Below, piece after piece: positions 1 through 10,874 of a stretch of DNA of 64,000 bases. Position 1 is the first letter of the stretch, and each line of letters begins with the position of its first letter. This DNA comes from Trichuris trichiura. Lineage: Eukaryota; Nematoda; Enoplea; Trichinellida; Trichuridae. Position numbers and translations under genes: made by a program. Under the pieces are notes generated by a model. It was given only the letters and a program-made list of their open reading frames with translations, ran no database searches and was not told the origin of the DNA. The DNA lies in assembly GCA_037903355.1 (NCBI GenBank), contig JBAJFE010000025.1, forward strand, positions 868,001 to 932,000, written 5' to 3'.

Positions 1-2979
1 GGTCTGCTTGGAGTTGGTATGAAATTCTAGCGTTGTTCGGTGCATCTCGATCGTCGGCAAATACTGTTAAAACGGATCGTCCAATCGGGGTCGATCGGGA
101 TATGCTCCCTTCATAGGTGCCGCGATCGAATTCCGGTGCATTGTCATTCTCGTCAAGTACGGTAACCGTGAACTGACAGAACCCAATTAAAGGTCGAGAA
201 CCTTTGTCGGTTGCCTAAAAATGAATAACTGACGAAAAGATTAACGGAGACAAGAAACGCTTCAGTCTACTTTGACAATGACATCTTCAAATGGGCGCTC
301 CTCACGGTCAAATTCCACGTAAGGAGATGCCCTGAGTTCACCAGTCACCGCGTCAATTACGAAAGGCTTTCGAGTTTCGCCCTGAGGGTAGTACAAGGAA
401 TATATTATATCTCCATTCTGGCCGGAATCGTCGTCCGTGGCTTCAACCTGCAATGCAATGTAGAAAATAACGACATCGACGAGCAAAGTAAGCTCGGCTA
501 CCGTTAGTATGACGTAATTTTCATGTTTTCCCTCGGGCACCTTTGCTTCGCTGCTATACCTCTCGCAATCGTTGAAAACGGGTTTGTTGTTGTTGACATC
601 CTTTACGCCTTGAAAAGAGCACCGTTTTAGTCACCCGCTAATGTTAAAACAAAGGCATCAACTGCTACAAACAAAGAATAATCCCATTGCGTAAAACAGC
701 TGCATTCGTTCTCTTTTAGAAAAAGCGAACTTAAGGTTTTTTAAAAATTTGCATATTATCTTTTTCTTAACGCAGTGTAAGCCGAGAGAAAAGAATGGTC
801 GGCATTTTCTACAGCGAAAGTTATTTTTGAAAACGTGGTTTCTTGGTACGGGACCATATGCTTTCATAATGAAAAACTTTATTACGGATAGGTTCCCGTT
901 TGTTATGTATATAAAAGACTCCGGAGCTTTCGGGTCAATAATAGTAAAGTGCAAAAAAAAGCATTGCCGCTTGAGGCGACGTGCAATAGTAAAGTGCAAA
1001 AAAAAAGCATCGCCGCGTGCTAATTGATTCAGTTTCATGAATGGAACAACGGCCGTTAACAAGGAAAGAAATGAACGGCTTACAAGGAAGGAGAACGCGA
1101 AGCTAGAGCTTACAGGATTATAAGAACAGTTGCACCGAAAATTAGCTGGGAGCACTCTTAAATTTTCGGTGGATCTGAGATTTCGGAATGAACGTACTGT
1201 CATTCATTCTGGATGCTCAAATCAATGAAAACATCAACGTTAAGTTGTTCTTCTCAATGGAGATAAGTTGTTGAGGGCAGAAGAAGACTAACCTATTCGG
1301 ACTGTTGCCGTGCTGACATGCTGCTCTCCGGGTCCATTGTCCGTTGCAAGTACAGTAAGCATGTAGAAGTCTTGCTGTTGCAAATCGGCAGGTCCAATTC
1401 CTTCCCTGAGCTTAATTTGACCCGTATCTTTGTCAATTTCGAAATGGCCAAGCACATGAGTCGGCCGACTGCCGGGAGACGATAAAAAGTAATAATTGAC
1501 TTGGTCTCTGTCCGGGTCCAATGCCTGAATTGTCGCGATTGGTGTATTGCCTTGCGCATCTTCAGCCACGTATTCCGTATACATGCTGGTTGGCAGAAAA
1601 ACGGGTGCCTCGTCGTTGACATTTTCCGTACGGATATGAACCTAAATATTGCACGGATGGAAAACGTCGAAAAGCGAGAAAAGCAAAGCTTACTTGACTC
1701 GTTGCCGTTCTCGGAGGAGTGCCATGGTCGGTGGCGGTAACAACAAATTTATATATGTAAAAACCTTGCAAATTTTGATCAGCGTCAAGGCGCACTCTGG
1801 GCGAGATGACACCATTGTCATTGATTACAAAGTTTTTGTCCGACAACGAATACGATAGTCGACCATTTAAATCGCTGTCTTTGTCTCTAGCCAATACTGA
1901 ATTTAAATAAAGTGATTCACTGAAAGCATCGTATAACAAGGCCACAGCATACCTTGCAAAATTGGTTGACCAATTGGATGATCTTCTTTCACGGACGCCG
2001 AATAAAGAGGTTGCGTAAATACAGGATCATTGTCATTAACGTCCAGCACTCCAATGTCCACTGGAACCGAAGTCGACTTTTCGCCCTCCGTTGCAACGGC
2101 TAAAATGGATTTTGCGTCACAACTGCTGTGAATATGCAAATTTTACCTTTAAATTTGTAGCTCCTAGGCTGAACGGGATTGTCGTAGTCTAACTGCTTCA
2201 TGAGATGGAGAACCCCAGTACGCTCGTCTATGGTAAAATCATTTGGAGTTTTTCGATCAACACTGCTCTGCGAGTCCTCCCAAAGAGAATAGGCAATTTG
2301 AACCTCGGGATCGTTTCGAAACGACACTGCCTTTATTTGGGCAATGCTGAAAAAAGAAGAAAAAAATGAATAGATACTCTTGAGAATAATAATGATTTAT
2401 TTCTTTAAAAGTGGGTTCTAGTGTGAGCTCTGCCAGAAAGCCCACGGAGACGCAGAGAAAGACAGAGGAGAGAAAGAGAAAGGGGGCAAGTAAATACCTG
2501 GCTGAGACGGGAGCATCTTCGTATACAGATACTTGATAGCTATCTTGGAAAAACTGAGGCGCCCTTGAGCCACCCATTATGTCTACCACTGCAATTTCGC
2601 TATAGCCATTGGATATAAGACCAGGACGGCTGTCGAATGCTTGTACATATACGCGGTATGATCGACCGCTGATATACCGCGGCATAGCAGTTTTAATTCT
2701 TCCGGTAAAGCGGTCAACCGTGAAAGTATTGGCGGCTAAAAGAAGTCAAAACACCTATAAGCAAATCGAGTAAAGTTAGCGTACGTTCACTGCTGATGAA
2801 ATGGTATTCCACGCTGGGAGGTCCATCACCGCCTTCGCAACGCGCTTCCAAATTGAACACCGTAAAACCAACGGGCACTTCCAATGGCACCACGGCAAGA
2901 AAGGGCACAGGTTTGTTCACAAACTTTGGCTTCTCGTAAACGTCGTCAACGAATACAACAACCTGCTGCGCGGAAAGTT
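1..2979 (-). CDS. Cadherin-family protein, partial (3'-ward exons; Fat/dachsous-like type)
   Basis: Exons read from right to left at 2785-2979, 2498-2735, 2147-2346, 1953-2099, 1694-1896, 1293-1641, 541-608, 271-447 and <1-214. Splice phases agree through the whole chain. The translation shows consecutive extracellular cadherin repeats: linker motifs DVNDNDPVF (exon 1953-2099), ENVNDEAPVF (exon 1293-1641), DVNNNKPVF (exon 541-608) and LDENDNAPEF (last exon), plus ARDKDSDLNG, LDPDRD and EFDRE-type calcium-binding segments. Such repeats mediate calcium-dependent cell adhesion at the cell surface. No signal peptide, transmembrane segment or cytoplasmic tail is visible, so both ends are missing: the 5' exons should lie right of 2979 (none recognised) and the 3' exons beyond the left edge. 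The subfamily cannot be fixed from these repeats. The intron 609-1292 is unusually long and carries a MITE-like insertion. Confidence 0.85.
840..1025 (+). repeat. MITE fragment plus short tandem repeat in a cadherin intron
   Basis: Bases about 847-945 resemble the left arm of the foldback element at 13610-13808: both contain cttggtacgggac, then tttcataatgaa, then a ctccggagc block ending in tcgggtca or attcaggtca. After this, two direct copies of a unit of about 42 bp (aatagtaaagtgcaaaaaa followed by gcattgccgc or gcatcgccgc) occupy about 941-1021. The element sits wholly inside the 609-1292 cadherin intron. Confidence 0.5.
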
Positions 2980-4711
2980 CTAAAAGAAATAAAGATAGAC
3001 CATAAAAAACAAAATTTGTATTGAGCTGATGTGCAACGCGTCATGTTTTACGAGAGTATACTAAGCAACAATTGCTGCATGCATTAAAGGTAGTGCCGAT
3101 TTCGCTAAGGCTACAGATGGTGCATAAAAGTCAAATATGAGACAAAGGCAAAAAAATATGAATTGCTACAAAGTGGGCTTGGCGAAATTTTCGTTGCGTC
3201 AAACCTCGCGAGACAGAAAATCTGTTTTAAAATACGCTCAATATACTTGGGTCAATACTGTATGATTTTCAAGCTACCTAGAGAAGCATATTTAAGAATT
3301 AAAATGAGTGCAGAAACTGAAAAACCGCATAAGGAAAAAAGAAGACTTTCACTTGATTATTATATCAACAAAATTCGTTTTTTCGCGTCGCCAATCGATT
3401 GAGCTATTTTCAAAAATGTTGACCAATTGGAAAAGAATGCGACGAGGCGCCTATCGCCATATCGACAACTGACTAAGCGGATGCTGCCCCAGCGAGCAGT
3501 TCAAAATCATCTGTCAAAGAGGAGGGCGATTCCGGAAACAGCTTTTCATTCAAAGTTGAACAACCGTCACCGGTTTTCAAAAATACCAACCATTCTCTGC
3601 ATGCCAAATAATGACATCGCATTTCGTCACTTAATGCCAGCTGAAGTTTAACAAGAACTTCGCGGATGACGCAACTAAAGCCAGCGGGAAAATAAACGCC
3701 ACTTTCAAGTCTCATTTAGACTTAGTTGACAAATAACCATTTTCGCAATGTCTGTTACCTACAATCAACGGGAGGTACTAGTTAGACTTTAATTATTCAA
3801 ACTTAAATCAATTATGAGCCCCATTTCTGCCGCTGCTGATGAGCGGGAAACGTTTTGTCAGCTTCCCATCCTATTAAGGACAACGCTTCCAGCGGAAGGG
3901 GATGGATCTTCAATAGAACTTACACATCGATTCAACAAACTTAATCAATGGAGACGCGTTTTTTGGCGAATTCGACGGATTGGGTAGTACATTCTCTCAA
4001 TGACTTAAAACTGCTCTTATGGCGTACGTAACAATGAATGGCGGCTGAGCGAACTTTACAACCGCCCTACCCAATAAGCACGTGCGCGGACGGACATGTG
4101 CGCTTGAAGGCCGAACAACAATCAACATTCCCATTAATCAGTTAATCAACCGTCATTGACGCCTCAACACATTGCCATTGACGAAAAAGGATGCTTCGCT
4201 TTGTGAAGCGTTGGACTCGAAACAGCGCTGTCGTGAGGGATCCGATTCACTTTGAAAATTCACCCGTAAAACAGATTATTACGCAGTTAGGGGTACCCTG
4301 TTAAAAAATGCGGATACCAACTTGACAGCTTTGACCGAAAAAGTGACTAGCCAGCTTTAGCACTTTTAAGGGAAGGCAGTAGTACCGCCTGTATAACATC
4401 TGCTCTCTTTGAAGTCCGGAAGGGGCAAATCCGCAATTAGGGAGGCTAAATTTGGACATACGACTCCCAACGTGGTCTCGCGCCCCTCCAAATGAAGCGA
4501 TCAATCTAAATCGATATGGCATACACTTTCGGGCGAATATGCCCCCTGCTGGGAGGCCGTTAGGGTGCAACGAGTGCGAATACACATTTCTTGACACTTT
4601 GATCTGAGATCAATCGATGACCGCCTAACCAAGGGAGAGAGGGAACCAATTTTGCCAAGATCATATATGTCACCAAGGCGATAATTCGCTGTCGGCAACA
4701 TTTCTCGCTGG
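2980..4711. other. No gene recognised
   Basis: Region between the cadherin exons and the left edge of the tandem duplication. Short open frames exist (for example minus strand 3473-3715 and 4301-4850) but none matches a family I recognise or joins in phase to a neighbour. The missing 5' exons of the cadherin and the missing 3' exons of VPS51 copy A could both lie here in principle; I could not identify either. Confidence 0.5.
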
Positions 4712-4826
4712 CTAAGTTTACCACTAAGGCATTTCTGCTACCGAGCAATAAATGGTTAAAAGATAGGACATTTTTTTCGATAATAACTTCTGGGATACTC
4801 TTAAAAAGGAGAATAGTATTCCTTAC

Positions 4827-6770
4827 CGGAAGTGCGCCTGCTTGAATCACTGTTCAATTCTTTTCTATGGCCTTCTTCCAAAAGTTGCCCAACGCAGTTA
4901 TCTATACCGGTTAAGTCTTCGACGATTCGTTTGATTACTGAACGTACTGTGCGTGGTTCGACGGAAGCCATCCAGTCTCTTGTCTCGGCACTTTTTACTA
5001 ACATCTATGTATGCATAGACTGTTGCTTAGCTCGCTGAGCTGAATAGCAAACCTGTGAAAGTTGGAATCCTTCCAGCATGACAAAACGGTCGAGTAGAGT
5101 TCGTGACAAAGTTTCCAGATCTACTTTTAGTTGGGAATAATCTTTATCTTCAATAGGCTCATGTCGAAGTGCACATTGGTGTTCGTACAAATCAATTACT
5201 TTGTCAAAAATACTGCTGGCACAGTCGCTGCACATTTTGCACAAAATTAAAATCAACATTGTGCTGGTGGAGCTTCGCTCTTGACTTTCATTGCAGCATT
5301 GATTGCACGAGTGAACAATGTGCCGGAAAAATGGCAACAAAAAATCGCGTTTCAGAACGGATGCGAACTCTTCCGTGAAACCACTTTGCGTCAGAAAGCT
5401 CAAATCGGTGGCAACAAAATGGAACAACGCCGCGAAAGAAGTTTTCACATTGGCTAGCAAAGCATTTTCCATTGTCAACAAGGCGGTAGCCAATGGTTGT
5501 TCCACATTTCCACTTTTCTCATTTCCGCCTACGCGCAATGCCAACGGTTTGTGCTGAACAATATACCTTTTGCAATCGTTCAACGATTGCTGAAACAAAA
5601 GTTGTAACATTAACTTGACCAAGCTGAAATGCTACCTCAAACGAGTCATTCGCACTTTGGTTAACCAAGTGAATTTGCTGCCAAGCAGTCGACTTGATCA
5701 ATTCCATGGCGGCACTTTGAACTTGCGCTTTTAAAGGCAATACTTGTTCAATGGCAAGCAGTCTTCTGTAAAACCTATCCAACGCTCGCGCCATCAAAAA
5801 TCCACTTTCGGTCGTAAAAACTTTCGTCGAAAACTTTTCCTTACAGTGAGCAATATACTCTATTAGCAATTGAGATATTTGGTCAATAAGTTCCGACTGG
5901 TCAACATCGTTGAAAATGCTACGCCACGACGTGATCACAAGTGAAACATTACCCAGAAATGTACTGCATACGGTATCAACAAAATGGAGTACGTCCGAGG
6001 AGGTCATCTCTTGGTCAGATGCCTGAAATAAGTCAAATGCGTAATACACAAAAAAAATACTTAATACCTATTTGAAAACTACACTCGAGGACGCTTAGAC
6101 TTAGCTTACCTGAGTGTCGTCCAATTCTTGGCGGAGACAGGCGAATGAAGACTTTAAATAATCGCCAGCAAGTGCCGATGGTTGTTCGCCCAATTTGATT
6201 AATAATTCTACATGTGATAACAATTCCTGGCCTGACAGGATTTTCGAGTGAAATTCTTCCAAAAGATGGTCTTTTAGATTCGCTATTATGGTACGTCTCC
6301 CAGAGTGATTGCAAAGCCTTCCATCCTGTAACTGTTCAAAACCTTTTTTAAGGCTGGCCAAATTTTAAAAAAAATTAAAATCCTTGACGTCGACAAACGC
6401 ACTCTTAACATCGCCGTCACTTTGGAGCTCTTCAGCCGTACAAAACTAAAGTCTCTAAAAAGAATTAAAATACGCGCGCGCGCGATTAATTAAACGAGAA
6501 AAAACGCTCACGCTATCGTACTTCCATTTCTTTTCTTTTCTGGACAAGTTCCGACGATAGGGAATTGGAACTTTTCGTGATGGTGTCCATGCTTTCCATC
6601 AGATTTTCCATTTCGCCTTCCATTCGTATAAAATCCGACGCTAGCTTCTGTTCCGTGGCGCCTGGCAAAATTTCGTAATTTTCGGTAACCAACGTCTGCA
6701 TGTCCAAGTCCGCGACTTCCTGCTGCGTCAAGAATGCTCGCATTAACAATCCCAAACTTTCATCGTGCAC
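4827..6770 (-). pseudogene. VPS51: VPS51 (GARP/EARP subunit) copy A, disrupted
   Basis: Second copy of the VPS51 gene at 14149-16293. Three exons are intact and nearly identical to copy B: 4827-5004, 5053-5589 and 5636-6022. The next exon (from 6110) matches only to about 6290; beyond that the homologous sequence is compressed and frame-shifted. The N-terminal exon survives as a garbled stretch at 6535-6770: its end ([19 protein letters not shown]) is preserved, but the conserved YENYNKF segment of copy B reads differently and the upstream half is scrambled. No continuous VPS51 reading frame can be built through 6290-6540. This is either a decaying pseudogene or a badly called assembly copy of a single gene; the clustering of differences makes the second possible. 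The C-terminal part is also missing, as in copy B. Confidence 0.7.
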
Positions 6771-7119
6771 AAAGTTCTAATGTACATTTCAATGAATTGA
6801 ATCGATGAATGGAGTCGCTTCGAAGTTGGCCGCTTTCGCCTTTTCGTCTGCATTAGATGCAATAAGCGCCGTTTTGACGTTTCAGTTGGGACAAATTTTC
6901 AGGTACTCAAAACGCGTATCTGCAGCGATCAGCTTAACATTTCGTCCGCTTGCGACAACTGATCATGTCATCTTTGCTTCTTCTTCAATCCACGATGACG
7001 TTAAGACTATCTTGAATTATCTTTGAAGACGCAATTTTTGGCCAGCTGAAATTTTTAGACGTTTCCTCAATGTAACGTTTAAGGTAGATCCTCGCTTTGA
7101 TAGTAGTAACCTTATCTAA

Positions 7120-8567
7120 GACGAAATCGGCTCCAATCGCTACCAAGAGACTTAACTTGCCCCCTGTGCCGAAATACTTCAATACTGCACAGCTTGAAGA
7201 ACCTTCGAGCAAGAAGCTGCGAAGGCCAAAATTGAAAAAGGAAGATTTCCTGAAAAAACTTACCTCTGACAGAGTTCTGGGCCGCACAACATCTATCGTA
7301 AATGCAAAAATTGGAAGCCTAACTTCTCGAGCAATCAACCGTTCAGGGTCCAAGGCAGTGCGGCCGTCTAACCGCCAGTGAAGAACTGGAAAAAATGGCA
7401 ACCTACTTTTTAAGAAAAATTGATCACTTACGAATTCCTTCTGCCGCGACGCGGCATACCACTCCACATCGCTATCTTCCAAAGGCTTCAACAACTCAAA
7501 ACTCCGAGACGGCTCCCATCTCTTCCCCACAAATCATGCGTCAATAGTCACCGTTGTAAATAGGTCTCGCGGTCAAATTCTCTACACATCGAAGGGTGGG
7601 TGAGAATTGTTGCCCACCTTCCTTTGGGACCGAATCTTCGATGTTTCTAAGTCCCAACTGTAGACAATACAATCGCCGCCAGCTGAGTACAGGCAATTGG
7701 GTTTCTTTGGCAAAAAGATGACTTAACTTCATGGCATAAACAACATAGCTTTTTACCTGAGCATCAAAAGCTAATGCATTGACTTCAAGAGGGCAGCATG
7801 GCGACGATGGTACGCTTTCAGACCGCAGAATGTTAAGACACTTAGGGCGGTGTTCTATGATATCATCCCAATGGTAGATAAAAACATCGCCATTATAGGT
7901 GCCGCTGTAATAAAGGCATCAACAGTGATATGAATGGACCAGGAAAAAATTGAAGCTCTTCTTTCGTAATTTAACTTAAGTCATAAGGTGTTGTCGGCAT
8001 GAACTGATTACAGATTGTATTTCGTGAAAGTTATTCAACAGTATGAATGTAAGCAGAGCATACCAGCACAACAGATCTCCGACACTTTGCAGCGCGTAAA
8101 TGGGACCATTGCAAACTGAAAAAGCAAAATATTCCTAACGTCATCGAACAACAGTTTGCTAACGCTGACACAACTCTGTTTACCGTTAGAAACGGTAACT
8201 ATTTAGGATCAATTTTAAATATTCACTAACGAAATTTACTTCGCCGATCTGACTCGCGCCAGAAAGATTAATGAACTTGCAAACTGTTAATTCATACGGT
8301 AACAATTTTTTAAAAGCGAGAATATACCACGAAATTTAAAAGGTTCCGCCTGGGCGCTATCTTCTCCGGACTCGTTGCTTTCAATTGCACAGACGCTGCA
8401 AATTAGCGATCGCAAAGTGGTTTCAGAGTAACATTGAGCAAAACAGCTTACTCAAACACTAACAAATAGCCGTAACGGTTGCAGCAAACCAAGTGAGTTG
8501 CATTGGCCGAAAAAACGGCACCGAAGGTCGTATTGTAATAACGTTTAATGCCTGCCGAGGCTACCAT
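7120..8567 (-). pseudogene. THOC6: THOC6 copy A, disrupted
   Basis: Second copy of the THOC6 gene at 16711-18402. The first exons are preserved (8452-8567 with the ATG at 8567, 8328-8395, 8064-8115, 7757-7904). The fifth exon matches only from 7704 down to about 7617, ends in unrelated sequence, and so loses the conserved GGEDG part of its WD repeat. The exon corresponding to 17200-17333 is absent. The exon at about 7433-7505 is again identical to copy B, then 7120-7380 is a shortened, substituted version of the last two exons. With an exon missing and a frame lost this copy cannot encode a full THOC6 as written. Confidence 0.7.
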
Positions 8568-9049
8568 TGCCTTCCAACAAGCGAGAGGATGTCAGTTGAT
8601 CCTTTGGTAAACAGTGACTGAACAAACCAGCGGAAAAAAGTAGACCAAAAGAACACACCGACTAAACTCAGCAATTAGAGCGAATATAGCTGAAATCTGG
8701 ATAGCACTTAAGCAGGAAAAAAATAAGCTAGAAGACAACAACAAGTTTTGTACATAAGGCAAGCATTATCACGTGACCTGAATATTCATTCATACACCAG
8801 TTACTTTCAGCTTTGGAATAGGACCTTTAGGACATGGTAAGGTATTTAGCTCTGTTATCTCTGGCAAAAAACCTTTATTGACCCACTTAGATTGAGAAGA
8901 AGAATGCAAGCTCGTTTGTGTTATGTTTTGAGTGAATTCAATATTCTCATCTACAGAAAGTTATTTTATTTTTTATGCATTTACTTAGTTATTTTGTTCT
9001 AATCTTTTTGTAGTGGTATTTTCAGTCCGTTTTTTATTAACCTTTATTC

Positions 9050-9480
9050 TATAAACGTTTAATGCGAAGCTTTCGGGCCTCGCCGTGGCCCGTCAACAGC
9101 GCTATGTGCGCCGCCCGTCGGGTCGGTCATTATGTTAGCAAGCCGCTCCGTCCGACCGACCTTGGCGGGAACCTCAACCGTCAGGTCTATCTTGACCCGT
9201 CGGGGCTTTCTCCTACTCAGTCAGTCAGATTTTGCGGTGAGTACCCAACCAACATTCCACGACGGCGGCACACTAACAAAAGAGGAGCAACGAGCAAACA
9301 AACAACGTATACCCGTCCGTTTTGAACGAACGGGTTTTAAACTCTCTTCTTTCCCGCCATTCCGTCTGCTTTTTTTCCGTTCTTCGTTGTCCTCTTTCTT
9401 TCGTGCCCGCTTGGACTCAGATTTTGTTTTCCTTTTTCTTTTCATTATTTTAAGATTAGAACAAAATTTCTACACGCCCG
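9050..9480. other. GC-rich segment with open frames, duplicated at 18885-19315
   Basis: A sharply GC-rich island in AT-rich intergenic DNA, identical in both duplication blocks. Two overlapping plus-strand frames (9062-9325 and 9132-9545) and one minus-strand frame (9221-9445) are open, but their translations are low complexity (Arg/Lys/Ser or Phe/Leu runs) and match no family I know. A short imperfect palindrome cccgtccgtt/aacgaacggg lies near 9319. Probably not coding; it may be part of an old mobile element. Confidence 0.3.
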
Positions 9481-10197
9481 TTACAAAAAAAGAAAAACAT
9501 TTACTTGGTAATAGTAATAAACAGAAGCAACGGAAAATAGATTAGACAGCATAACTTTAAAAATGCGGAAAGATACGTTTAAAAATAACTAATAGAACCT
9601 GCAAATCACTTTAAAACCAGTAAGCAAGCATCACATTGTGTTCTTTTAACGAGCGGCGCGTAGTCGCGTGCTCGCTTTTGTTCATCCGGCGAGGAGGGCA
9701 CTGAAACTATTAAAGCGCAGTTTACAGTTTCTATGGCGGTGATCTCTCGATGTCTTATTATTAACAACATTGATGCGAAGGCAAAGAAAAAGGTTATGAG
9801 AATAAACTGGCAGAGGAAAAGGTTAGTCACGCTTTCCAATTAATAATTCTTCAAGTAGCAATGCTTTCAGCGTTATTTAAAAAATTTGCGTGCAAACATG
9901 AAGAGCAATGAATATTCATTCAAGCGTCAAGCGGATACATGGAACAAAAACATAGCATTCCAAGCATTGAGGAAACGATCACACAAGTAAGAAATATAAT
10001 CAGGCAAATTCCCGCTTCTAGCAAATACTGCCCCAACAGTTTATTGCAGGCTATGAAAACAAAGAAACAGGAGAGTTAACACGTATAAAACAAAGCCACG
10101 TTTCCGCTTGATGGAACAACAAATAGCTGTACAAGTTCGTCCAGCGCTAATCTCATACTACTCATAGTTTTTCGCTTGCCCTCCTCTTTAATCATCG

Positions 10198-10241
10198 CTC
10201 GAACAAATGCATTACTTGTTGATGCATTCATATTTGCAGAG
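10198..10241. repeat. Hairpin sequence, copy 1 of 4
   Basis: Imperfect dyad with arms cgaacaaatgcat and gatgcattcatatttgc. The same hairpin is at 20044-20086, 25348-25386 and 34618-34656; in the last two the arms are longer and cleaner (gcgaacaaatgcatca/tgatgcattcatgttcgc around a 5-nt loop). It lies at two different relative positions within the duplication blocks, so it is a dispersed unit in its own right. Confidence 0.6.
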
Positions 10242-10684
10242 ATAAAAAATCTGCAAAGTCAATTGCGCAGTAGTTTCAATTTTAAGGTGCCACGTAAAAA
10301 ACTTCCTTTGACGTCATGCCGTTCAATACATCTTAACACAATGCTGTCTACTCGATGGGTTAATCATTTTTAGCTAATGACGTTCCCCTCGTCTGAAAAG
10401 ACTTGTAGATAACAGTATATCTTTTTCTAACAGCGTAAATACAATGCCCTGGCTGTCTTATTAATACAATACTACGCAAGGTACATAATCAACTTCAAAC
10501 AAAATATGGCGTTTTATGAGAAGTATTAATAAAAGGTTACGTAACAGTGTGCCTCCTGCTCATAATCAGCAGAAAGCAACAGCAAGTTCATTAAACTGCA
10601 GCGTAATCACGTACCATGCGAACAATGGGTTCATTACCCTATTTGAGCTCAGGCAAATGACAGGAACCCCAGCGCTTTATAATA

Positions 10685-10870
10685 CAGTAGAACCTCCATA
10701 CGTTGACCACCCAAGGGACCGGGAAAAACTGGTCAACATAGAAGGTGGTCAACATAAGGGGCTGTAGGTATATTATATTATTAACGTGCGGACCAACCAA
10801 GTAGTCAAAATTTGGTCAACTTAGGGAGGTGCTCGACATAGAGAGGTGGTCAACTTCGCAGGTTCTACTG
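10685..10870. mobile_element. Pogo/Tigger-type MITE (186 bp)
   Basis: Terminal inverted repeats: CAGTAGAACCTCCATACG at the left end and, reading inward from the right, CAGTAGAACCTGCGAAG. Both continue into gttgaccacc. CAGTAGAACCT-type ends are typical of pogo/Tigger-derived non-autonomous elements (family knowledge). The interior holds repeats of ggtcaac-atag. There is no coding capacity. Confidence 0.75.
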
Positions 10871-10874
10871 CAAT

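Noticed and set aside
6985..7530. 181-codon minus-strand frame in block A
   Set aside because: It runs through identifiable THOC6 exons and introns in block A; the length is a by-product of altered sequence, not a new protein.
9132..9545. 137-codon plus-strand frame, present identically in both duplication blocks (second copy 18967-19380)
   Set aside because: Identity only reflects recent duplication. The translation is low complexity, opposite-strand frames are equally open, and no splice or start context supports a gene.
10685..10870. Repeated ggtcaac units considered as a CRISPR-like or regulatory array
   Set aside because: They lie inside a short element with clear pogo-type terminal inverted repeats and are not regularly spaced; the host is a eukaryote.
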